From assembly GCF_024868665.1 (NCBI RefSeq), contig NC_079900.1, positions 26,350,560-26,414,559 on the forward strand: 64,000 nt of DNA, read 5' to 3'. Origin of the DNA: Triplophysa rosa (taxonomy: Eukaryota > Chordata > Actinopteri > Cypriniformes > Nemacheilidae). A model generated the notes under the pieces. That model saw only the letters and a program-made list of their open reading frames with translations, ran no database searches and was not told the DNA's origin. A program made the translations under genes and the position numbers. Of this stretch, positions 31,021-41,215 are shown one piece after another; the first letter of the stretch is position 1; every line of letters begins with the position of its first letter.

Positions 31021-32740
31021 GTTTCGGTTACTGGCAAACAGTAGCAAGAACAAAACCAAAACTACAATGATGTTAATAAATGGAGAAAAAAACCTTGGAA
31101 AAAACAGACTCGACCATACATTCTTGGACAGAGGCATCATGCCCATTCAAACGAAGGGGGCATGGCCCCATCAGATTTTTGAACAAAGTCAGTTTTGCAT
31201 GCAACCTCCAGATGAGCTGGGCGATTCTATAGGAAGCAAACTACAGTATATCCGTTTTGTGCTGCACCCACGTCATCTTTTGGAGATTTTCACCGTTTTG
31301 ATCACGTACCGGAGCTTATAAAATTGATCAATCTGGCTAGTTTAAAGTGAGTAACTTTTATGTTACAGTATCAAGACTTCAATTTCAGGCTGCAAAGACT
31401 GACAGTACTCATAAAGAAAATACAATTTCCTCTAAATTAAAATAACTATCAATATATTAAATCATTTAATATTTAAAAATAGATAGAATGGTATATTGAG
31501 TTAAAATATATACAATATATTAAATTATATATAACTATTTGCCACTTTTCATATTTTAAGCAAAAGATACACTTAAATGTATTATCTAATATCTTGCATT
31601 ATATATTTTTGTTTGATAATGGGAGGAATTTCAAACAATGAATATTTTACTACTATACCACAAAATTTGATAAAAGACAAAATACACCAGACGGATGCGT
31701 TTAACTTTAAAATGTACATACATTTTCTTACTGGGGAGTAGATTCATCAATCAGATGGTGTTGTAATTTTAATTCTTGTAATGATTCGTGTGATGTTTTG
31801 ATTACTCTTAAGAGATATTCACTATAATATTGCTTTAAATGTATGTATTTGTACGTACAGGACATTTTTTCTGTGTGTTGTGCACACTGTTCCCCCTTAA
31901 ATAAATGGGTGCATGACACCCCTGTTCTGAAATATTATGTTACAACATCAAAGGATAAATATCGATGTGAGTAAATGATAAAAGTTCTATTTTTTTGTTA
32001 ATTAAAAAACGTCTTATGGGCTAGTTTTAGAATCATGTTACAATACTGAGAACATAAATCACCTTTTTAAAAAGCTGTCTTCCCCGGCTTGCTGTCTGTT
32101 ATTTTTGCGACCAGATTTTATCTCCTGTCATCTGATACGTGCGACCAGAGTTGTGATGCTGCCTTTCTGAATAACTCGCACAGCCGCACACTTGGCACAG
32201 TCTTACGGCATTCATTATTGTTTCTTAATAGATTATTGTGCGAAAAGGCTATTTCTCTGAAATCATAAAGATTATATGGTTCTACTGGGCCCCCTGTGTC
32301 ACCAGGCTCCTTAGAATTGTCCTTGACAATTGTGTACTTGACTGTTTGGCTTTTATTTTCATCGCCAACTTTAAACCTGTTTTTCTCTAAATTCAGTTTC
32401 TGAAAATAATAGCGATCAGCCAACTAAGGATAACCGTAATGTTTGTTTTTATTTTTTTCATGTCTTGAATGTAACAGTTTTAGATTTCATATGGTATCAA
32501 AATCTGAAATATGTAAAATTTTACCATGTATTGGGTTCTCCCAGATCACATCATATATAAATTTACTTTAACAGTACAGTCCAACTACAAGGTTAATATA
32601 AAACGGCACAAAATCACCAGGCTTGATCGCACTGACAGGGACATGTTGGGCCCATCCTGTTGAAAACAGAAGAACAACTTGGAATTTATGAGAAAAAACA
32701 TACAATACACAGCAACACGGATGCTTTCACTAGTGGGAGG
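31021..32740. other. No recognised gene
   Basis: AT-rich with two longer frames: 31019-31321 (plus, 100 codons) and 32118-32423 (minus, 101 codons, containing KVGDENKSQTVKYTIVKDN and PGDTGGPVEPYNLYDF). The second has plausible protein-like composition but matches no family I know and lacks splice or promoter support. Confidence 0.35.
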
Positions 32741-32754
32741 CAGCTTTATGTAAA

Positions 32755-32845
32755 TGTGCCTGCAGCTGCTCTGAGTGGGACTCAAACCGGTGTCCGGCTG
32801 TAGGTCTGGCGTGAAAGGCAGGCGCTCTAACAAGGAGGCAAAATG
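32755..32845 (-). mobile_element. tRNA-like SINE head
   Basis: The minus strand reads GCCTCCTTGTTAGAGCGCC then GGTTTGAGTCCCACTC, i.e. box A-like and box B-like elements about 50 bp apart. It does not fold as a proper tRNA over the right length, so a SINE head is more likely than a tRNA gene. Confidence 0.45.
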
Positions 32846-33666
32846 CCTCTAGTGTCTGTCACCGCAGGTCAGGGAGTGAGGTTTACCTGCACAGTTCTGG
32901 CAAGTGCCAGAGGGGCCGCGGTATGAAGGTAAAACATGCCTAAAAGATTTGCATGCGCAGGATAACATTTGTAAAAGCGTACGTGACATTGCAAGCATAA
33001 AATAAATTTGCATTCGCAAAAAAGTTTTGTAAAGGTGTAAATCAAGCTGCAAGCGAAAGAAAACAAGTTTTGCGGCATTGTATCATTTTTCGTAAGCGTA
33101 ATTCATGTGTTGTGAAACAGAGGTGTGCAAATGGTGTTATGAACTGCAAAACGGATTCATCGCGCAGAACCTGTCTTTGTGTATGTAAAGTAAATCTGTT
33201 GCAAACGTCTTGCAGACAAAAACTGTTTCTTGCAATAGCCCGATGTGTACGGTTCCGTCTTGCTTGCGCTTACACTTTTTGGCACGATTCTCTCACTAAT
33301 TTAAGTTTGCAAGCGTGAAGGGGGAGGCGGGGCTACTTTCTTGTGACCAATCAAATGAGGTTCCTGATGACTAGCTAATATGCATAGTATGCTAAATCCT
33401 GGGAAAACCTAAACTCCAATAAGACTTAATCAACTGGTTGTGGACTAAGCAGGTGGGACAGTCGCAAATGAAGCCTATCCAATACAGCATCCATCATCAA
33501 ATCCTTAAGAGACAATTCAAATTACAGTGTAAATTCTCATACATTTGGAATTAACAGTTTTAATTATACTGTAGATTGTAGCATCAGTTCAATGGTTTAG
33601 GCACATTTTCATGATGTACAGAATTTCTATACTTATGAAATTACCCATGTTTTTGTAGTAGCAACT
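32846..33666. other. No gene; repeat-like TTGC/GCAAGCG words
   Basis: Contains many TTTGCATGCGCAGG, CAAGCGAAAG and GTAAGCGTAA words (32940-33310), probably a degenerate DNA-transposon derivative. Boundaries unclear. Confidence 0.35.
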
Positions 33667-34436
33667 AGTGCTGTAGTACTCGGGACTCGAGACGTTTTTT
33701 ATGATCTCGGACTTGTCTTGGACTCGTTGGTATTTGCACTCGGACTTGGTCATTGGTCTCGACCGAGTCCAGATATACAGGTATATATATTTTTTTCTCC
33801 TTCAAAACAAAACATTGATAGAGCATACTTCTTGTGATCCGAAAACTGTTGCCGACTCTCGACTCAAGAAAGAGAGCCGCGCGTGTTCATCAGTTCTCTC
33901 TTCACACAGCAGTTCAGTTCAGTGTGTGCTGTTGATGTAACTAAATAACTCCGGTATATTGGTTAAAGTCCTCGGGACTGTCATGCACGCCAGAAAGTGA
34001 AGAACTGAATTAATTTGTGGGTAATATTAAGTGTTTACGGGAGACGCTAAACACGAACAATTCAGGTAAACTGGTTCGACCGGTTCACTTAAAAGAATGA
34101 ACCGGTTCAAATGAACGATTCGTCTGCGGCGCGAACTGAACAGCATCAATCATTCATCAGGCACGATGTCAGCGAGCAGCGGCATAACATTTGGTTTTAC
34201 AAACCATAAAGAATTTATCGACAGTGCACTTAAAAGGAAACCTTTTGCAACAAAACTTTCTCCGAAACCTGTGCAGGTTTCTTACAACATTGGATGTTGT
34301 CCCAAAGGCATCACAAAGAGAGGTAAGTTAATGCCATGTTTCAGAGTTAGCATTGCATTTGAATATTTTTAGAAAGTAATTAGGAGTTTAGAAAGTAGGG
34401 CTTCAAGATAAGATTTATTGTATTTTTATTGTCATT
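33667..34436 (+). mobile_element. Transposon-like 5' end with promoter and first exon, cut by gap
   Basis: Starts TAGTGCTGTAGTACTCGGGA, followed by repeats of GGACTTG/CTCGG, a fish hAT-like terminus. About 400 bp further, GAACCGGTTCA palindromes (34070-34110) precede an ATG exon with a strong splice donor. The rest is lost in the 100-N gap. Whether exon and terminus belong to the same element is inference. Confidence 0.45.
34166..34322 (+). CDS. First coding exon, unrecognised protein
   Basis: ATG at 34166 opens 52 codons plus one base, ending at AGAG|GTAAGT, an excellent donor at 34323. The product starts MSASSGITFGFTNHKEFID and continues with SALKRKPFATKLSPKP and VSYNIGCCPKGITKR. I recognise no domain. 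It is basic, with two adjacent cysteines. It could be the N-terminal exon of a transposon gene (it lies behind a transposon-like end) or of a host gene. Downstream exons are expected in or beyond the gap. Confidence 0.45.
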
Positions 34437-34536
34437 NNNNNNNNNNNNNNNNNNNNNNNNNNNNNNNNNNNNNNNNNNNNNNNNNNNNNNNNNNNNNNNN
34501 NNNNNNNNNNNNNNNNNNNNNNNNNNNNNNNNNNNN
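34437..34536. other. Assembly gap (100 N)
   Basis: Exactly 100 undetermined bases, the conventional length for a gap of unknown size. Confidence 0.98.
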
Positions 34537-35198
34537 GTTTCACTCTGCAGCAGTGACATGTTATTTAGCATGTACTTACTATAGTGCACATAACTGCAGA
34601 GCTGGTACCCCTGGAGGAATAACCCAAGGTTAAGTGCCTTCATCGACAGTCATTAAGATGGATTCCTGAGTCGTCTCTACATCAGAACAATCCTCCAATT
34701 TCATTCTTAGCCATTCTGCTTCTGGCTCCATCTCTCTACAGAGATCCAACAGCTCTGTGTTCAGTTAAACAACATTCCAACCATTTGCGTAAAACAAGTA
34801 AAGATTTTTGGGGGATCAGAGATTGGGATGTTCAGATCAATACACATTGTTAATGTGAAGTCTAATTAGACCTTTCGAACTTATTGGTACACAACATGCA
34901 CACTCTCTGTTTATCACAGAGTCTAATTTAAACAAATGTTCTTCCTCAGTTGCTTTAATTTCTTAAATAGATACCAACCTGGTCTCATAGGAAATACGTA
35001 CCTCTGTACACTTTTTGCAGTGCCACAAAATACGTACCATCAGGTACATATTGCAACCCGGTATCACAATTTCCAACAACAGTAACGTTAACAACACCAT
35101 ATTATATTATATTGGGTTGTACTGATTTTGAATTTAATTAGATGTCTTCGTATTTTGTGTACGTTTATTATTTTGTACACACAATTTAGACGTATAAT
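34537..35198. other. No supported feature
   Basis: Contains a phrase GGTCTCATAGGAAATACGTA with a second ATACGTACC nearby, seen in many fish repeats, but no boundaries or coding sequence. Confidence 0.35.
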
Positions 35199-35453
35199 AT
35201 CTCACAGAAGTGAGTACACCCCTCACATTTTTGTAAATATTTTATTATATCGTTTCATGTGACATCACTGAAGAAATGACACTTTGCTATAATGTAAAGT
35301 AGTGAGTGTACAGCTTGTATAACAGTGTACATTTGCTGTCCCCTCAAAATAACTCAACACACAGCCATTAATGTCTAAACCGCTGGCAACAAAAGTGAGT
35401 ACACCCCTAAGTGAAAATGTCCAAATTGGGCCCAATTAGCCATTTTCCCTCCC
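35199..35453 (+). mobile_element. 5' end of a Tc1-like element, truncated
   Basis: AGAAGTGAGTACACCCCTCA at the start and ACAAAAGTGAGTACACCCCT near 35390 are the outer and inner direct repeats of the IR/DR type in a common fish Tc1 family. The leader continues to CATTTTCCCTCCC and stops at the single N at 35454. The transposase gene is absent. Confidence 0.75.
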
Positions 35454-35454
35454 N
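35454..35454. other. Single undetermined base at an abrupt join
   Basis: The N lies exactly between the Tc1 leader and the Gypsy integrase frame, so it may be an assembly join rather than a sequencing ambiguity. Confidence 0.8.
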
Positions 35455-36508
35455 GTACTAAGGGTTTTACGAACTCCTTCCACCGAGACTTCTTTTCATT
35501 TTCCAGCGTTCCCAGCATCTGTAGGAGTGTACGATTGAATCGTTCCACTGGATTGCCCCTCGGGTGGTATGGGGTAGTCCTCACCTTATGAATTCCGGTG
35601 ACCTTACACAACTCTTTTATTGTGTGCGACTCAAAATATGCCCCTCGATCACTATGTAGTTTCTCCGGAAACCCACCCGGAAAGAAATTGTCCCACAGGC
35701 TCTTAGCAACGGTTTGGGCAGTTTGGTTTCGAGTTGGTATGGCAACGGCATACTTTGTAAAGTGGTCCGTGATAACCAGTATGTTCTTGATGTTGCTTTG
35801 GTCTGGCTCCAGGGACAGAAAATCTATGCATACCAATTCTAAGGGCCTGCTAGTTTGAATGTTTACCAATGGAGCTGCTCTTTGTGGGGGTGTTTTTCTA
35901 CGGACACAGCGCCCACAAGTCTTGATCCTTCCTTCCACTGCCTGTGACATTTTTGGCCAAAAGAACCTTGACCGGACCAGATCCAGGGTCCTGTCAATAC
36001 CTAGATGACCCATGTCATCATGAAGACTCTTTAACACCATGTCTCTCAATGAAGTGGGCAGTGCCAACTGAAAGTGAAAGGCTCCACACTCCTGTTTCTT
36101 CCTATAGAGCACTCCATTTCTCAGCTCAAGTCGATTCCACTCTTTAGACCACAAATTGATGGTAGGTGACTTGTCTCTCAGATTACACGGTTTCATGCCT
36201 TCCTCCAACCCCTCAATGACAATTCTTATTTCCGGATCTTTTCTCTGCAATTCCGCCAAGGAAGCTTCTGAGAGGTGAGGAAGATCTGGAAGACCATGTC
36301 TGTCTTCATACTGGAACTCATCTGGCAGAGCTTCCTCGTGGTGTGTAAGGGATTCAACCAGGGTAACTGAGGGGTGAGAGGATCTAGGATTTTCAGACGA
36401 CCCCACCACTTGATGCCTTTCACAGATCGCCTGTATTGTGTCCGCCATGAGAACAGATGACTCGGCTCCTGGCTCCATGAGATGGTGTAGGGTGAACTGT
36501 TTAATCCT
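35455..36508 (-). pseudogene. Gypsy integrase, 3'-truncated
   Basis: Contains the H-H-C-C zinc domain (LHDDMGHLGIDRT then CGRC), and the catalytic core with CIDFLSLEPD (first Asp), HSDRGAYFESH (second Asp) and NPVERFNRTL (Glu, 34 residues between). All three catalytic residues are present. The domain joins viral-type cDNA into the host genome. The frame is open from the stop at 36509 to the N at 35454, where it leaves Gypsy sequence after FVKPLV. The C-terminal domain is missing. Confidence 0.85.
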
Positions 36509-37573
36509 TTATCTCTCCTTTTGAGAGACCAGGTCATCCAGAAGCTCACCATGCGGTCGTCTGGAAAGCCCGTCGGCATCTTGATTTTGACTACCTGCTC
36601 TGTACTGCAGCTTAAAGTTGTAAGTCGACAAACTGGACAGCCAGCGGTAACTAGTGGCATCAAGCTTTGCTGAAGTTAAAATGTATGTCAAGGGATTTCT
36701 ATCTGTTACGACGGTAAATTCTGCACCATAGAGATAGTCGCTAAATTTGAAGGTGACCGCCCATTTCAGTGCCAAAAACTCTAGTTTGTGCGCAGGGTAT
36801 CTACTTTCACCCTTGGTCAATCCTCTGCTGGCAAAAGCTATGACGCGCATCTGCCCCTCCTGTTCCTGGTATAAGGCTGCACCAAGCCCGGTAGTACTGG
36901 CATCGGTGTGAAGCACATAGGGGAGCTTGGGGTTAGCAAAGCCCAAAATAGGTGCAGATGTGAGCTTGTCAATTATAGAGTCAAAGGCACTCTGACATTC
37001 CGGAGTCCACCGATCACCAAAGTCTTCTTTGGGGTTGAAGTACCCCACATCCTTCAGTTTCTTACTGCTGGTCTTCCGGAGTGGAGGATATCCTGCTGTA
37101 CAGTCGGTGAGAGGTTTGACGATCTTGGAGAAGTCACGCACAAATCTCCGGTAGTATCCGGCGAAACCTAAAAAGGACCTCAACTCTTTCAGGTTTGTCG
37201 GCCTTGGCCAAGTTTTTAAGGCTTCAACTTTTGCCGGATCAGTCTCTACCCCGTCTTGTGAGACTATATGGCCCAGATACCTCACTGACGTCTGGAAGAA
37301 TCTACATTTCTCGGGTGACAATTTCAACCCATACTCCTTCAGTCGGTTGAGAACTTGCAGCAGTCGGGACTCATGCTCCTCTAGGGTCTTTGAAAAAACT
37401 ATGAGGTCATCAATGAAAACCAGTACTTGTTTCCTGTTCAAGTCTCCCATGCACCGTTCCATTAACCTTTGGAACGTGCTCGGCGCATTAGTAATCCCCT
37501 GTGGCATCCTGTTGAATTCCCAGAAACCAAGCGGGCAGACAAATGCTGTTTTACACTTATTGGCTTCTTCCAT
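36509..37573 (-). pseudogene. Gypsy reverse transcriptase C-terminal half and RNase H
   Basis: Opens in the RT palm: MPQGITNAPSTFQRLM, then the catalytic VLVFIDDLIVFSKT (F-x-D-D), then FLGFAGYYRRFV and the connection. RNase H follows with LHTDASTTGLGAALYQ (first Asp), LEFLALKWAV (Glu), VVTDRNPL (Asp) and DADGLSR (Asp). All expected active-site residues are visible. The frame ends at TAA 36509-36511, in phase with the integrase frame. Confidence 0.85.
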
Positions 37574-37582
37574 CTCAATTTG

Positions 37583-38416
37583 TTAGAATCCAGATTTCAA
37601 ATCAAGCACCGAGAACCACTTGGAGCCGGTTAATGTTGAAAAGACCTCCTCTAGGTTTGGTAAGGCGTATGCATCCTTAATCGTCTGTGAGTTGAGCTTT
37701 CGAAAGTCGATGCACAGCCTCACTGTACCATCCTTCTTACTGACTACAACTATAGGTGACGCAAATGGAGACTCGGATTCACGGATGACACCGGCCTTCA
37801 ATAGCTCTTGAAGGTGTTTTCTCACAGCATCAATGTCTTGGGGATGGATGGGTCGAGCTCTGTGTTTGAACGGTGTTCCGTCGTTCAACTTTATCTGATG
37901 TTTGACTTTCTCAGTGTGACCGTAGTCAAGGTCGTGCAATGAGAAGACTTCAGGCATGGAGCTCAGAAATTTCGATATCCTCTCTTTCCAACTTGCGGGC
38001 AGGGGGGAATCACCAAATTCAAAGGTAAGGTTAGCACAGGTATGTGTTTCTTCCTCAGCTTTGGCATCCGAACTCTGAGGCTGCTGGTCCATGACCTTTT
38101 GAACTGCATGAATCTCTGCCAGCACAACTTTAGGAGGGATCTTTATGTCGTTTTGCGTTCCATTTCTAAGCAAAACAGACAACTTGGAAAGACGCTTATA
38201 GGGTAAGGTGTGCAGACAGTTTGCAATCAGCAGGCCACTTGGTAAGGGGACCGAAGGAGGCTCGAGAGTCACCCACCTCTCTGTGTGGGGGCCATGTAGA
38301 TGGACAAAGCCGTCCAAGACCACTGTGCTTCCTGCAGGCACGACTTCAGGGGAGTTTCTGCGCAACTTCACATAACCCAGAGTCTCACTGCTGGCTTGTC
38401 TCCACCTGGCTTCCAA
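37583..38416 (-). pseudogene. Gypsy reverse transcriptase N-terminal half
   Basis: After a spacer, the frame reads SPFASPIVVVSKKDGTVRLC, then IDFRKLNSQTIKDAYALP and VLDLKSGF, RT fingers and palm including the first catalytic Asp (VLDLKSG). It ends at the in-frame TAA 37583-37585 immediately after that motif. The adjoining RT half is in the same frame. Confidence 0.85.
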
Positions 38417-38434
38417 AACTTTGAGTACTGCTTG

Positions 38435-38986
38435 TTAACCATGGAAGTTTGACTGGAAGTTAGCTGCATTTTCTTTGGCACACTTACTGTAGAGCACATC
38501 TAAAGAGTTGGTCCCGACTAAAATTTGGGAGAGACTTGTTAAATTTGGCACTACTAGGGCTAGGGTGGGGACTTCAACTTCAGTACCTATGAATGCCTTG
38601 GGGAATTTCAGGGTTAACTCGATGTACCACAGATACGGCACAGCCTGTCCGTTAGCTCCTTCTACCTCTAACAAGTTTTCCAACGGCTTCAAGGGAGAGT
38701 CTGACAGATTTAATTCATAAAATGACTGAGGAATTGTGGTCACTTGTGACCCTGTGTCTAAAAGGCAATCGACCTCTCTCTCTCCAATCGTGACCTTGGC
38801 TGTGCATTTAATTCCCACAAGCCCCTTTGGTAAACGTTTCAATGGCAGTGTACCTTGGCTGCTCACTGCAGGTATCTGTTTGTAACATCCAGGGCGACAG
38901 TCTGAACGCCTGGTCTCCATATGCCCCTCTACAGAGACCCCTTTTAGTTTAAAGGCTGGGTAGGCCTTCCATGCAGAGAGTCCCAT
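38435..38986 (-). pseudogene. Gypsy aspartic protease
   Basis: LLDTGSQVTTIPQSFYE contains the D-T-G-S catalytic loop of retropepsins. LALVVPNLTSLSQILVGTNS is the second strand region. Releases mature Gag and Pol parts in an active element. Ends at TAA 38435-38437, in frame with the RT. Its upstream side is out of frame with gag. Confidence 0.85.
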
Positions 38987-39096
38987 TGGCTTTGTTGCTC
39001 TCTTAACTGAAGTCGCTTCTCCTCAACTTTGGAAGGATTCGCAGCATTCTCGCAGTCATTGGTCAGGTGTCCATCCTCTCTGCACCGAAAACAGTA
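38987..39096 (-). pseudogene. Gypsy Gag zinc knuckle
   Basis: Directly after the TAG at 39097-39099 the minus strand codes YCFRCREDGHLTNDC, a C-x2-C-x4-H-x4-C retroviral-type knuckle that packages RNA. The frame then runs out of phase with the protease within about 60 nt. Confidence 0.8.
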
Positions 39097-39480
39097 CTAG
39101 GGTCGAGGTCTGTTAATTCTCATCTGGCCTGTCCTGGGACTCCTATCTGTTTCTGTTTCAAGTAGTTTCTGCGTGTTAGAAGTTCGAGGTGCCTTATGAG
39201 CGGCTCTTTGAGTTTTCAGCTCCGCAACCTGACGTTGCAGCATAGCTATTTCAGACTCTTCTTGGTTCTGTTTCAGTCCCTGGGTGACCGATGCTTTCAC
39301 TACAGCTACTTGGGTGCATAATTCTTCCACCATCTTTTTTAAAGCGGTCAACTCAGCCCTTTCAGAATGACTCTTTGGGGTCCTTTGATCAGGAGACTGC
39401 TTTAAAGCAGTAACTTGGGCTTGGATCTCCACAATTTTTTTCTTTAGGAGACTGGTTTCGGAACTATCAGACTTGGGCAC
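39097..39480 (-). pseudogene. Gypsy Gag fragment, coiled coil
   Basis: A 127-codon piece rich in heptad-like L/I/V spacing (LLKKKIVEIQAQVTALKQ, LTALKKMVEELCTQVAVV, IAMLQRQVAELKTQ), ending in a basic GQMRINRPRP before the TAG. This is the multimerising coiled coil that precedes the knuckle in many fish Gypsy Gags. The N-terminal Gag is missing. Confidence 0.7.
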
Positions 39481-40239
39481 ATTACAGCAACAGACTGAGA
39501 TTTTTTACGTTTTAAAGCATGAATTAAATAAACAGTTTTAAATGTATATATTTATTTATACATTTAAAATTATTTTTTTTATTTAACGTTTTATTGTTCA
39601 ATTAGACTACATTTTAAAACACAAATTAAATAAACCATTTTAAATAAGTCTATTAATTTCTCAATTTGAAAAGTTATTTATTTGTTAACATTTTTATGTT
39701 TTAATTATTTAATTGATCAATTGATTCTTCGTTTTATTGCTAATCGGCCTTCTCGGTCCTCCATACTTTCACCAATAGACCATATGATCTTCAGTAGCTG
39801 ACGTGCTGTGGCTCAATCACATAGCACTCTTAACGTGATGACAACAAACTGTAGTACCAGTTAAGGTTTAAATCCTTACGTGTAATAAAGTAAATCCATG
39901 CTCGGAACATAATTAAATCTCTGTGAAGCTTCATAAAACGGGACACAGCCATGCCTGACGGAACCACAGTCACGTTTGTATTTAAACGCTGCAGGTCATG
40001 ACTAAACTAAAGTTTTGTATTATAGCACCATTACATGTTTAATATACAGTATTTTAACAATACGATGTATTTCACTAATCTACATTACAACCCGGAAGCT
40101 TTGCCGCTCACTGAGATTTTACCGGAAATACGTAGGCAGCACTCCATGCATTGAGTGTATTGGTTGATGTGGTATTTGTCCCAGCCATCCTGCGCTGTGA
40201 TTGGACTGCCGAGTAAAAAGTGACATTGATGAGCATATG
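39481..40239. other. No supported feature
   Basis: AT-rich (39500-39740), then mixed sequence. No coding or terminal-repeat support. Confidence 0.4.
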
Positions 40240-40372
40240 CATTTGGCAGACCCTTTTATCCAAAGCGACTTACAGTGCATTCAATCTATACTGTACATTT
40301 TTTAAATGAGTTCCCTGGGAATCAAACCCACAACTTTTTGAGCACAATCATTATGCTATAAAACAATAAACA
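40240..40372 (-). mobile_element. SINE-core fragment with box B relic
   Basis: CATTTGGCAGACCCTTTTAT and CCAAAGCGACTTACAGTGCA form the shared fish SINE core. Further on, the minus strand reads GTTGTGGGTTTGATTCCCAG, a box B-like sequence of the tRNA head. Box A is degraded. Confidence 0.6.
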
Positions 40373-40382
40373 ATACATTAAG

Positions 40383-40720
40383 GCTGGGTTGCACCAACAA
40401 GGATTAGTCTTAAATCTAGATTAAATCAGGGTTTATTTAAAAATGTTGTTGCACCAAACTTTAAACCTTGTTTAAAAGTAAGCATACAGTAATTATATTT
40501 AAGCTATCATTTGATCCGGGTTTTAATTTTACAGTAACTCTAAATTAACTTGAATCCTGTTGCGCCATTATTTTAAACTCTGATTTATCTCTTAGTTAGG
40601 GATTAATTTAAAACTTGCTACTGAGGAGGTTTAAATAATAAAAAAAACAAATATCTAATACAATTTACATTGAAATGATCAGTAACATAAATAAAACACC
40701 TCAGCACAAGGCGGCCCTAT
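40383..40720. mobile_element. MITE with GGTTGCACCAACAAGGATTA end
   Basis: The left end matches, in reverse complement, AATCCTTGTTGGTGCAACCC at about 47523-47543. Internal GTTTAAA words are characteristic. The right end is degraded. Confidence 0.5.
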
Positions 40721-41215
40721 AAACTAGCTTGTCGGCTGTGAACTTCAAGTTCAAAAAGCCCTGCTTCTTATCCATAGATCCAATACATAGTATAAGGACA
40801 ACGTCTGTGATTAAACAACCCGGTCAGCGCCCCTCGGCGTCACTTTTGAATGCGCAGGTTACCCCTTTGAAGAGCGGGGAAATGTGTTGCTGTTCCCTAA
40901 ATGCTCCAGACAGAGACACGTGCAATTCTTAGCATTTCATAATTATTTATGGTTTTAATATTTTGTAGCACCTAACCCCACCCCCACCTTAACCACTTCT
41001 CAACTATATAACACGCGAATAAAAGCAGTCAAAGGTATTTATTGCACAAACTGACCAAAAGCAGAGTAGAAGTATTACAAACAACTCGTGTCGGAGACCT
41101 TTTTGCACCGAAGCCGAACGATAACTTCAGGGATGCCTGCACGATCCGTTCTGCGCATGCGCGTAATTACGTAGTAAACACGTCACGGTTTCCCTACACT
41201 ATTGGTATCATGCAT
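40721..41215. other. No gene; NRF1-like palindrome
   Basis: TGCGCATGCGCG at 41152-41163 matches the NRF1 binding consensus. There is no exon nearby that I can support. Confidence 0.35.

Larger units (their letters stand above)
35455..39480 (-). mobile_element. Ty3/Gypsy LTR retrotransposon, broken, without LTRs
   Basis: Minus-strand gag C-terminus, zinc knuckle, protease, reverse transcriptase, RNase H and integrase appear in the Gypsy order (integrase last). From the protease to the integrase a single frame is kept over about 3.5 kb, with only three in-frame TAA stops (38435, 37583, 36509). Gag is in another frame with a TAG before the knuckle. No LTR, primer-binding site or polypurine tract is seen. 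The 3' side is cut at 35454 and the 5' side fades near 39490. Confidence 0.9.

Noticed and set aside
32755..32845. tRNA gene on the minus strand
   Set aside because: Box A and box B-like sequences are present, but the distance and stems do not give a normal cloverleaf. A SINE head is more likely.
36226..36663. 145-codon minus-strand frame in the Gypsy element
   Set aside because: It is a shadow of the RNase H/integrase border in another frame.
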